DNA from: Nocardia neocaledoniensis
Lineage (GTDB): Bacteria; Actinomycetota; Actinomycetes; Mycobacteriales; Mycobacteriaceae
Direction of reading: 5' to 3'
NCBI RefSeq assembly: GCF_029868625.1
Contig: NZ_JARWOJ010000353.1
Location: 1-32,466 of the forward strand
Length of the DNA: 32,466 bases
Shown here: positions 26,052 through 32,466 of the stretch, in pieces
Layout of the letters: the number at the start of each line of letters is the position of its first letter
Position numbering within the stretch: position 1 is the first letter of the stretch
Made by a program: the position numbers and the translations under genes
The notes under the pieces: generated by a model
The model's database searches: none
The model's input: the letters and a program-made list of their open reading frames with translations, nothing else
Told to the model about the DNA's origin: nothing

Positions 26052-28751
26052 CTCGAGCGAGCTCAGCTCCCCGCGCGAGAGCACACCCAGTTTCGGATAC
26101 GCCTTGTACAGGTGGTGCCCGACCGTGCGATGACTCAGCACCAGGCGCGCCGCGATCTCCCGATTCGACAACCCCTGCGCGGCCAGCCGGACGATCTGGG
26201 CCTCCTGCGGGGTGAGCACACTCAACGGACCCTCGCTCGACCGCGCGTCGACCCCGATCCCCAGCGCGGCCAGTTCCGTGCGCGCCCTGGTACTCCACGG
26301 CGCCGCGCCGAGCCGCTCGAACAGAGTGAGCGCCTGCTCGAGCTGGGTCCGCGCGTCGGCCTTGCGCTTGTCCCTGCGCAACCACTCGCCGTACAGCAGC
26401 CGGGTGCGCGCCTCGTCGAACGGGCGGTTGGCGGCGAGGGCGGTGCGAAAATGCGGCTCCGCGTCGGCGCCCTCGGCCAGCAACGCCCGTCCTCTGGCCA
26501 CCAGCGCGGCGATCCACGGCTGCCCCGATCGCGCCGACCACTCGCTGAGCTGCGTCAACGCCGCGTCCGCCGGCACGCCGAGCCGCGCAGCCACCTCGAT
26601 CTGGTCGGCCAGGCTGCGCAGCCCGCTCACGTGATGTCTGGCCGGTTCCGCGGTCATGTGCGCGAGTTCGGCTCGAGCCTGCTCGAGCCTGCCCGTCCCG
26701 AGCGCGAGTAGCGCCAGCGCCGCATGCGCCCACGGGGCTCCGGCCGCGCGCGCTCCGCCGAACTCCTCGGCCATCGTCCGGTCGGCGTGCTCGCGGCAGG
26801 ACCGCTCGTCACCGCGTATCGCCGCCAGATAGGCCACGAACGCGCTGAGCTGGCTGACCCACTGCGGCTGACCGATGTCGGCGGCGATGCGCAGGCCCTC
26901 CTCGGCCGCGCCCCGGCCGGCACCCGGCCGCCCGCCGAACAGCTCGGCCTCCGCCCGGAAGAACAGCAGCGGCGCCAGCAGCGCGATCCGGCCCTGCTCG
27001 CGGCTCTCGGCGATGAGCTCGTCGGCCAGTTCGCCCACCTGCTCGTCCTGGCCGACCACCAGCCCGCTGCCACACAGCTGCACGAGGTCGGCCGGGCTGT
27101 CGGCGCCGTTGGCCCTGGCCGCCGCGGCGGCCGCACGCAGATCGACCGTGCGCCGGCCGGTCAGCGACCCGGTCAGATATCGCGCGATCGGTGTGAACGG
27201 GTCGTCCTCGTCGAGCGCTGAGGTAGCCAGCAGCTCGGCCACTTCATCGAGCTCCGCGGGCCCGAGGTACCACGCCGTGTGCACCGCTCGTGTCACGATC
27301 TGCGCGGGCACTCGCCCGCCGCCGCGTCCCTGGTGGCCGGACTCGGCTGCGGCGTCGCCACGCGCGGCCGCCATCAGGCGCCGATGCGCGGAACCCAGCG
27401 CCCCCGCGGCGAATTCGACCTGGGCTCGCACCAGTTCCAAGCGCAGACGCACGCCCGGATCCTGCTCGCACGAGTCCTCGCCCGTCTGGGTGGCGGCGCG
27501 GTCCGCGAGGCGGGCGGCATAGTCGAACAGCCCGGCCTCGGTGGCGGTTTCGGCGGCGGCGACGAGCCGGCGGACCCGCGTGGCGGGGTCGACGCTCAAC
27601 GCGGCGGCGCGATCATAGGCGGCGACCGCGCCATGGAAGCCGTTGCGGCGACGGGCGCGATCCGCGGTGTGCTCCAGGGCGGAGGCGGCCTGCTCATCGG
27701 AACCCGTTGCGGCGCTGGCGAGATGCCATGCGCGCAGGTCGGCGGCGTCGGGGTCGGTCATCGCCTCGGCCAGCGCGCGATGGGCGGCCAGCCGATCGGT
27801 GAGCGCCGAGCCCTGGTAGACGGCGGCGCGGGAGAGCGGATGACGCCACGTCACCACCTGCCCGTCGGTGCGCACCAGCCCGGCGTCGGCGGCGGGTTGC
27901 AGATCGGGCAGCGCCGCGCCGAGGTGGGCGGCGGCGCGCAGGATCGGGGCAAGGTCCGTCGTGCCCGCCGCGGCTGCCAGCAGCAGCACCGTGCGCGTGG
28001 CGGCGGGCAGCCGGGCCACCCGGCCGTAGAAAGCCAGCTGCAGCCGCTGTGTCAACGGCAGCGGATTCAGGTCGTCCACCGCGCCAAGCACCGACGGAAG
28101 CTCCAGCAGCGCAAGCGGATTGCCACCCGCTTCGACCAGCAGCCGATACCGCGCCGTGGGCGACAGCGCGGTCGTTCCCGCGTCGAGCAGGGCGGCCGAT
28201 GCCTCGGGCCGCAACCCGGGCAGTATCAACTCCGGCAGACCGGGCGCGGGGAAGTCTCCCGGCCCGGAGCGCGCGGCGAACAGCATCACCACACCCTCGG
28301 CGTCCAGCCTGCGGGCGGCGAACAGCAGCGTCTCGGCGGTGGCCCGATCCAGCCAGTGCGCGTCGTCGATCAGGACGAGCAGTGGTCCCTCCGCCGCCTC
28401 CTCGGCCAGCAATGTGAGGACGGCGAGACCGATCAGCATCCGGTCCGCGGGCGCGCTCTCGCCCAGCCCGAACGCCGATTCCAGCGCCTCGCGCTGGCGC
28501 GGTGGCAGCTGCCGCACCAGCGCCATCCCCGGCCGCAACAGCAGATGCAGCGCCGCGAACGGCAATTCGGCCTCGGACTCGATCCCCGCACCACGCGCCG
28601 CCGGGATGCCCTGGGCCGCCGCGTAATCCAGCAAGGCCGACTTGCCGATCCCGGCCTCGCCGCGCAGCACGAGGGCGCCGCTGCGTCCGGCGCGCGCACC
28701 GGCGAGCAGGTCGTCGATGACGGCCTGTTCGGCCTCGCGTCCGTAGAGCAT
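26040..28751 (-). CDS. Large ATP-binding LuxR-family (LAL) transcriptional regulator
   Basis: A 903-residue regulator. The N-terminal STAND/AAA-like ATPase has Walker A GEAGIGKS (31-38) and Walker B LVLIDDAHWLD. A long helical, TPR-like middle region follows, and the LuxR/GerE helix-turn-helix lies in the last 60 residues (LTPQEAQIVRLAAQGLSNREIAARLVLSHRTVGHHL, given here in outline). LAL regulators usually activate neighbouring pathway genes in response to a ligand sensed by the middle region. The start MLYGREAEQAV is typical of the family; an upstream in-frame ATG (28847) would add 32 residues of unlike sequence. It diverges from the SnoaL-like gene, which is the most likely target. Confidence 0.92.
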   Translation of the reverse strand: MLYGREAEQAVIDDLLAGARAGRSGALVLRGEAGIGKSALLDYAAAQGIPAARGAGIESEAELPFAALHLLLRPGMALVRQLPPRQREALESAFGLGESAPADRMLIGLAVLTLLAEEAAEGPLLVLIDDAHWLDRATAETLLFAARRLDAEGVVMLFAARSGPGDFPAPGLPELILPGLRPEASAALLDAGTTALSPTARYRLLVEAGGNPLALLELPSVLGAVDDLNPLPLTQRLQLAFYGRVARLPAATRTVLLLAAAAGTTDLAPILRAAAHLGAALPDLQPAADAGLVRTDGQVVTWRHPLSRAAVYQGSALTDRLAAHRALAEAMTDPDAADLRAWHLASAATGSDEQAASALEHTADRARRRNGFHGAVAAYDRAAALSVDPATRVRRLVAAAETATEAGLFDYAARLADRAATQTGEDSCEQDPGVRLRLELVRAQVEFAAGALGSAHRRLMAAARGDAAAESGHQGRGGGRVPAQIVTRAVHTAWYLGPAELDEVAELLATSALDEDDPFTPIARYLTGSLTGRRTVDLRAAAAAARANGADSPADLVQLCGSGLVVGQDEQVGELADELIAESREQGRIALLAPLLFFRAEAELFGGRPGAGRGAAEEGLRIAADIGQPQWVSQLSAFVAYLAAIRGDERSCREHADRTMAEEFGGARAAGAPWAHAALALLALGTGRLEQARAELAHMTAEPARHHVSGLRSLADQIEVAARLGVPADAALTQLSEWSARSGQPWIAALVARGRALLAEGADAEPHFRTALAANRPFDEARTRLLYGEWLRRDKRKADARTQLEQALTLFERLGAAPWSTRARTELAALGIGVDARSSEGPLSVLTPQEAQIVRLAAQGLSNREIAARLVLSHRTVGHHLYKAYPKLGVLSRGELSSLELAE

Positions 28752-28768
28752 GCGCACCACGGTATCGC

Positions 28769-28803
28769 CGTACCGGTACGCCGTGGCGAAAGTACCTATA
28801 GGT
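28769..28803. promoter_or_regulatory. Two palindromes in the LAL/SnoaL divergent region
   Basis: A perfect 12-base palindrome CGTACCGGTACG (28769-28780) and a perfect 10-base palindrome ACCTATAGGT (28794-28803) lie in the 149-base gap between the divergent genes. On the minus strand the second includes TATAGG, usable as a -10. A -10-like TACCGT (28833-28838) faces the SnoaL gene. These are candidate binding sites for the LAL regulator or another factor. Confidence 0.45.
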
Positions 28804-28900
28804 GACTGATTCGCCCGGCCCCCGCGCCGAAATACCGTAGGTGTCATCGCGGGAACGAACCCACGAAGCACCAGCTCAAACCCTATTTTCGGAGGTCGAG

Positions 28901-29257
28901 ATGAACACCGTCGTCGCGCAGTACCTGGAGACCTGGAACACCCGCGAGCCCAGCGACCGCCGCGCCGCCGTCGCCCGGCTGTTCACTCCGGAGGCCCGCT
29001 ACGTCGACCCGCTGGTCGCCGTCACCGGCCACGCCGAACTCGAGGCCGCCATCGCCGGGGTGCAGGCCCAGTTCCCCGACTGGACCTTCCGCCTGGCCGG
29101 ACCGGTCGACGCGCACCACGACCAGGTCCGCTTCACCTGGGGCCTCGGCCCCGCCGAGGGCGAGCCGGTGGTGATCGGCTTCGACGTCGCGGTCCTCACC
29201 GACGGGCGCATCGACAGTGTCTTCGGCTTCCTCGACAAGGTCCCCACGTCCGCCTGA
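28901..29257 (+). CDS. SnoaL-like (NTF2-fold) protein
   Basis: A 118-residue cytoplasmic protein with the SnoaL-like/NTF2 pattern: an N-terminal helix VAQYLETWNTREPSDRR, then LFTPEARYVDPL, HAELEAAIAGVQAQFPDWTF and strands FTWGLGP and GFDVAVLTDGRIDSVFGFLD. This fold forms a cone that may bind or isomerise small hydrophobic molecules, and many members have no known reaction. GGAGG lies five bases before the ATG at 28901, the best ribosome binding site in the window. It begins a two-gene operon with the four-helix protein 28 bases downstream and is divergent from the LAL regulator. Confidence 0.85.
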   Translation: MNTVVAQYLETWNTREPSDRRAAVARLFTPEARYVDPLVAVTGHAELEAAIAGVQAQFPDWTFRLAGPVDAHHDQVRFTWGLGPAEGEPVVIGFDVAVLTDGRIDSVFGFLDKVPTSA

Positions 29258-29285
29258 CCCACCTGCCCGAATCAGGAGATCCGCC

Positions 29286-29699
29286 ATGACCACCGCCCCG
29301 TCCCGCCTGTCCACCCTGCTCGCGCCCGGCGAGCCCCTGCTGCGCCTGTCGCTGCGTCTCGACGCCGTCGTCACCGGCGCCAACGGCCTGGCCTACCTCG
29401 CGCTGGCCTACCCCCTGGAACGTCTGCTCGGCCTCGAGGCCGGCGCCGGTCTCGCCATCGGCGCCTTCCTCACCGCCTACGGGCTCGCCGTGGCGGTGGT
29501 CGGACTCCGGTCGCCGATCTCGCGGCCCGCGGCGGGCGCGGTGGCGATCGGCAACGCGGCCTGGGTCGTGGCCAGCCTCGCCGCCGTGCTCACCGGAGCG
29601 CTGAGCCTGACCACGGTCGGCACGGTGTGGGCGGTGCTGCAGGCGATCACCGTCGGCGGCTTCGCCGCGCTGCAGTACCGCGGTTTGCGCACGGCGTGA
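29286..29699 (+). CDS. Four-helix membrane protein, unknown function
   Basis: A 137-residue protein with four predicted helices (about 24-42, 54-73, 84-104 and 108-129), short loops and a polar N-terminus. I do not recognise a specific family; its size resembles DoxX-like or other small integral membrane proteins. The ATG at 29286 has AGGAG seven bases upstream, and the gene follows the SnoaL-like gene after 28 bases, so they are co-transcribed. A strong hairpin ends the operon. Confidence 0.78.
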   Translation: MTTAPSRLSTLLAPGEPLLRLSLRLDAVVTGANGLAYLALAYPLERLLGLEAGAGLAIGAFLTAYGLAVAVVGLRSPISRPAAGAVAIGNAAWVVASLAAVLTGALSLTTVGTVWAVLQAITVGGFAALQYRGLRTA

Positions 29700-29708
29700 C
29701 GATCGCAC

Positions 29709-29745
29709 CGGGAACGGGGCCACGAGCATCGTGGCCCCGTTCCCG
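29709..29745. terminator. 17-bp bidirectional terminator hairpin
   Basis: CGGGAACGGGGCCACGA (29709-29725) pairs perfectly with TCGTGGCCCCGTTCCCG (29729-29745) around the loop GCA. It lies between the stops of the convergent four-helix protein (29699) and treY (29763), so it probably terminates both transcripts. There is no T-run, as is common in high-GC actinobacteria. Confidence 0.82.
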
Positions 29746-29762
29746 CTGTCGCGGAACGGGTC

Positions 29763-32183
29763 TCAGCGCACGAGCAGCGCGACCGGCAACCGCGCGAACA
29801 GCTTCTCCATCTCGGCGCCGCCCGAGTAGGTGTGGCCCGTCAGCCGGTCGATCCAATTGCCTTCCGGCAGTGCCAGTGTCGTGTCGAGCCAGCCGGTGGC
29901 GGCGAGACCGACCGAATGCCGGGTCGCCACCACGATCACCTCGATGTCCTCACCGGCGGCGCCCCGGCCATAGGAGACCACCCGGTGGGCGTGCTCACCG
30001 ACCGCGTACATCGGCAGATACGACCCGCCGACGAAACACTCCGGGCGCTCCCGGCGCAGCCACAGCGCGTACGCGACCACCCACATCTTCGCCGCGCCCG
30101 TGGTGTCCAGTGTCGGTGGCTCGGTGAGGGATTGGAGCAGACCCGCGCGCACGGCGAAGTTCACCGGCCGCCGGTTGTCCGGGTCGACGAGCGAGTCCTC
30201 CCACAGTTCGGTGCCCTGATAGAGGTCGGGGATGCCGGGACCACACAGCTGCAACAGCTTCTGGGCCACCGCGTCCGACCACGCGTGCGGAGCCAGCTCG
30301 TGGGCCAGATCGCCGATGCCGGTGCCGACCGGGCCGTCGATGACCGCGTCCAGCCAGCCGTGCACCGCCGCCTCGAACTGCGCGTCCGGCTCCTCCCATG
30401 AGGTCTTCACCCCCGCCTCGCGGATCGCCTTCTCCGCGAACTGGTGCAGCCGGTCGCGCAGCCCCGGCACCGACGACGCTGGCCTGCCGTCGGCGGGCCA
30501 GATCCCGAACATGTTCTGCAACAGGAACAGTGCCGTCGCGCCGTCGGGCGCCGGGGTGGTCTCGAGCCAGCCGCGCACCCGCTGCGACCACAGCTCGGCC
30601 ACCTGGGACAGCACGCCGATCCGGGCGCGGACGTCCTCGCCGCGCTTGGTGTCATGGGTCGACAGCGTCGTCATGGTCGCGGGCCAGCGCTGCGACCGTT
30701 CGCTGTTGGACAGGTGGAAGTCGTTGACGGAGTGGCCGAACCGCGCCGGATTACCACCCACCTCCTGCAACGACACCAGGCGCGCGCCCTGATAGAACAT
30801 GGTGTCCTCGACCGACTTCGCGGTGATCGCGCCGCACACCTGGGAGAACCTGATCGCCGCCTCACCGCCCTTGGCCAGCGCGGTCACCAGCACCGACAGC
30901 GGCGCGGTGAGTTCGGCGTTGCGCTTCTCCACCTCGGCCACCACCGCGGCGGTGATCCCGGCCAGCGGTGCGTAGTCCACCCGGTAGACCGGCATGAACG
31001 CCAGCACCTCGATGGTCGCGTTGCTCACCGCGAGGGTGTCGAAGCTGCCCGCGTGGCCGTCGCGCTTGATCGCCGCGACCAGCCGCCGGATCTCCGGCGC
31101 CAGAATGGTTTCCGCGACGGCGCGCTTGATCCGGTGCTCGGTCTCGCCGAACCAGGCCCGGTCGCTGCCGTGCCCGGCGACGTGCTGCGACAGCTCGGTC
31201 AGCGTGGCCTCGCCGGACGGATCGATGAGCACGCCACCGACATCGGCGAGCGCGTCGTAGCCGGTGGTGCCGTCGACCGGCAATGTCGCGTCCAGCGGCT
31301 CGCGATTGGCGAGGATCTTCTCCACCAGCAGCAGCCGCTGCGGGCCGATCAACCGGCGCAACCGGGTCAGGTAGGCGCTGGGGTGGGCGAGCCCGTCGGG
31401 ATGGTCCACGCGCACACCGTCGATCAGGTCGTGCTCACACCAGGCCGCCAGCTCGCGATGGGTCGCCTCGAAAACCTCCGCGTCCTCCTGCCGCAGCGCC
31501 GCCAGCCCGCTCACCGCGAAGAACCGCCGGTAGGTGCACACCCCGGCCTTCCAGCTCACCAGCCGGTAGTGCTGGCGGTCGTGGATGCGCAGCGCGTTGT
31601 CGCCGTCGGTGCCCGGCGCGATCGGGAAGCGCAGATCGTGCAGCGCCAGCATCGGCTCCGAGCCCGACCGGTCCACGGTCAGTGCCGCCGGGTCGTTCTC
31701 GCTCCGCAGCACCGGCAGTGCCAGCCTGCCGCCCGCGCCGTTGCCCTGGCTCCAGTCGATGTCGAAGTATTTGGCGTACTTGGACTCCCGACCGTTGCGC
31801 AGCACGTCCCACCACCACGGATTCTGCTTCGGATCGCCGACACCCACGTGATTGGGCACCAGGTCGACGATCAACCCCATGCCGCGACTGCGCACCTCGT
31901 CCGAGAGCGCCTTGAGTCCGGTGGGCCCGCCGAGCGCGGCCGAGACGGTCGTCGGGTCGGTGACGTCGTAGCCGTGCGTCGAGCCGTGCGCGGCGGTGAG
32001 GATCGGCGACAGGTACAGATGCGAGATCCCCAGTTGCTGCAGGTATTCGGCGATGGCTCTGGCATCGGCGAAGGTGAGCGCGTCGGGCCGCAACTGCAGC
32101 CGGTAGGTACTGCGCACCGTGCTCGGCCGGAGGGGCGCGCGATGCAGCAGGGTCAGCGGATCGGTCACGTAGGTCTCGGTCAT
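29763..32183 (-). CDS. treY: Malto-oligosyltrehalose synthase
   Basis: This 806-residue cytoplasmic GH13 enzyme converts the reducing-end alpha-1,4 bond of maltodextrins to alpha,alpha-1,1, producing the substrate of TreZ. Landmarks are the N-terminal STYRLQL, region I IVDLVPNHVG, the nucleophile D260 in GVRVDHPDGL, the acid E288 in LLLVEKIL and LSTHDTKRGED, which is diagnostic of TreY. The C-terminus includes PGIPDLYQGTELW and DPDNRRPVNF. The start is ATG at 32183. Upstream codons run into the low-complexity sequence at 32229-32327 and are not real protein. No treX is present in the window; the natural upstream neighbour may be lost at the faulty right end. Confidence 0.95.
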   Translation of the reverse strand: MTETYVTDPLTLLHRAPLRPSTVRSTYRLQLRPDALTFADARAIAEYLQQLGISHLYLSPILTAAHGSTHGYDVTDPTTVSAALGGPTGLKALSDEVRSRGMGLIVDLVPNHVGVGDPKQNPWWWDVLRNGRESKYAKYFDIDWSQGNGAGGRLALPVLRSENDPAALTVDRSGSEPMLALHDLRFPIAPGTDGDNALRIHDRQHYRLVSWKAGVCTYRRFFAVSGLAALRQEDAEVFEATHRELAAWCEHDLIDGVRVDHPDGLAHPSAYLTRLRRLIGPQRLLLVEKILANREPLDATLPVDGTTGYDALADVGGVLIDPSGEATLTELSQHVAGHGSDRAWFGETEHRIKRAVAETILAPEIRRLVAAIKRDGHAGSFDTLAVSNATIEVLAFMPVYRVDYAPLAGITAAVVAEVEKRNAELTAPLSVLVTALAKGGEAAIRFSQVCGAITAKSVEDTMFYQGARLVSLQEVGGNPARFGHSVNDFHLSNSERSQRWPATMTTLSTHDTKRGEDVRARIGVLSQVAELWSQRVRGWLETTPAPDGATALFLLQNMFGIWPADGRPASSVPGLRDRLHQFAEKAIREAGVKTSWEEPDAQFEAAVHGWLDAVIDGPVGTGIGDLAHELAPHAWSDAVAQKLLQLCGPGIPDLYQGTELWEDSLVDPDNRRPVNFAVRAGLLQSLTEPPTLDTTGAAKMWVVAYALWLRRERPECFVGGSYLPMYAVGEHAHRVVSYGRGAAGEDIEVIVVATRHSVGLAATGWLDTTLALPEGNWIDRLTGHTYSGGAEMEKLFARLPVALLVR

Positions 32184-32228
32184 CGTTTCGGTCAGGCGGT
32201 TCGGCGTAGGACGAGCAGGCAGCGGCTG

Positions 32229-32327
32229 GGGACGGGCAGGGGGGGGGGGGGGGGGGCGGGCGCCCCCCCCCGCGCCCCGCCCGGCGGCGGCGCGCGGGAG
32301 CGGGAGCGGAGCGGCGGCGGCGCGGCG
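32229..32327. repeat. Low-complexity G/C tract with an 18-base G run
   Basis: Positions 32239-32256 are a run of 18 G. A C-rich stretch and then a GGC/GGA-rich stretch follow. There is no T from about 32229 to 32344. This lies exactly where the first 21 codons of the L28 gene should be. It resembles base-calling failure or a misassembled contig end more than genomic sequence. Confidence 0.7.
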
Positions 32328-32456
32328 CACCGGCGCACCAACCGTCGCTGGAACCCGAACATCCAGACCGTGCGTGCGCAGGTTGCCCCTGGCAACACCC
32401 GCCGGATGAACGTGTGCACCTCCTGCCTGAAGGCGGGCAAGGTCGTCCGCGGCTGA
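32328..32456 (+). pseudogene. rpmB: Ribosomal protein L28, C-terminal 42 codons only
   Basis: The frame ending in TGA at 32454-32456 encodes HRRTNRRWNPNIQTV, then NVCTSCLKAGKVVRG, the C-terminal two thirds of bacterial L28, a structural protein of the 50S subunit. It retains the second Cys pair (CTSC) of the zinc-binding form; the first pair and the start codon are missing, replaced by the low-complexity tract. Full-length actinobacterial L28 is about 63-64 residues, so roughly 21 codons are lost. L28 is needed for normal growth, so the defect is more likely technical than a true pseudogene, unless another copy exists elsewhere. Confidence 0.85.
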
Positions 32457-32466
32457 TTCTCAGCCC

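Noticed and set aside
32239..32256. G run as a G-quadruplex or phase-variable tract
   Set aside because: It adjoins about 80 bases of T-free, structureless GC sequence and a truncated essential gene, so a sequencing artefact is the simpler explanation.
32184..32330. N-terminal extension of TreY rich in Pro, Ala and Arg
   Set aside because: It translates the suspect poly-G/GC tract. TreY homologues begin near the STYRLQL motif, so the ATG at 32183 fits.

Overview
The window is very GC-rich and reads as the chromosome of a mycolic-acid actinomycete, most likely Nocardia or a close relative. The evidence is the GC-biased third codon position, many GTG/TTG starts, several starts that lack a ribosome binding site but have a -10-like hexamer 6-7 bases upstream, a DnaE1-type polymerase with a PHP domain, an F420-type (Ddn) nitroreductase homologue beside ilvA, TreY/TreZ trehalose enzymes and an L28 tail of the Nocardia/Mycobacterium type. 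I see no insertion sequence, phage gene, CRISPR array, tRNA or rRNA. No gene-free stretch exceeds 300 bases.

Region 1 (1-7889, all on the minus strand) is a carboxylate uptake and sensing block. In transcription order it holds a LytS-type histidine kinase, a secreted trypsin-like protease, a LytTR response regulator, a two-helix membrane protein and a sodium/solute symporter with a large extracytoplasmic insert. A second unit follows: a DUF485 protein, the acetate symporter actP and the start of acetyl-CoA synthetase acs. The gap before the second unit contains two 9-base direct repeats, ACCGTTCGT and ACCGTTCAC, 12 bases apart. This is the layout expected of a LytTR binding site, so the two-component system may control acetate or related carboxylate uptake and activation.

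Region 2 (8173-16578) holds dnaE1 on the plus strand. Then, on the minus strand, come a MerR regulator with its own promoter/operator, a PNPOx-like flavoprotein, the glutamate dehydrogenase gene gdhA and a GT-C-like membrane glycosyltransferase.

Region 3 (16805-20733) holds a Cmx/CmlR-like MFS efflux pump and its TetR regulator, with two copies of a 22-base operator (one before each gene), and then a second GT-C-like membrane protein on the plus strand.

Region 4 (20778-32183) holds treZ (+), a serine beta-lactamase-fold enzyme (+), ilvA (-), a ddn-like gene (-), a tiny two-helix membrane protein (+), a 903-residue LuxR-family ATPase regulator (-), a SnoaL-like protein and a four-helix membrane protein (+), and treY (-). 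TreY and TreZ act in series to make trehalose from maltodextrins, but here they lie about 7 kb apart on opposite strands, with no treX in view. As I recall it, the M. tuberculosis chromosome also has dnaE1, a Ddn-like gene, ilvA and treXYZ in one neighbourhood, so this part is probably ancestral.

The right end (32229-32466) is suspect. An 18-base G run and a roughly 100-base stretch without T lead straight into the last 42 codons of ribosomal protein L28. The first third of L28 is missing. This looks like a sequencing or assembly artefact at a contig edge.
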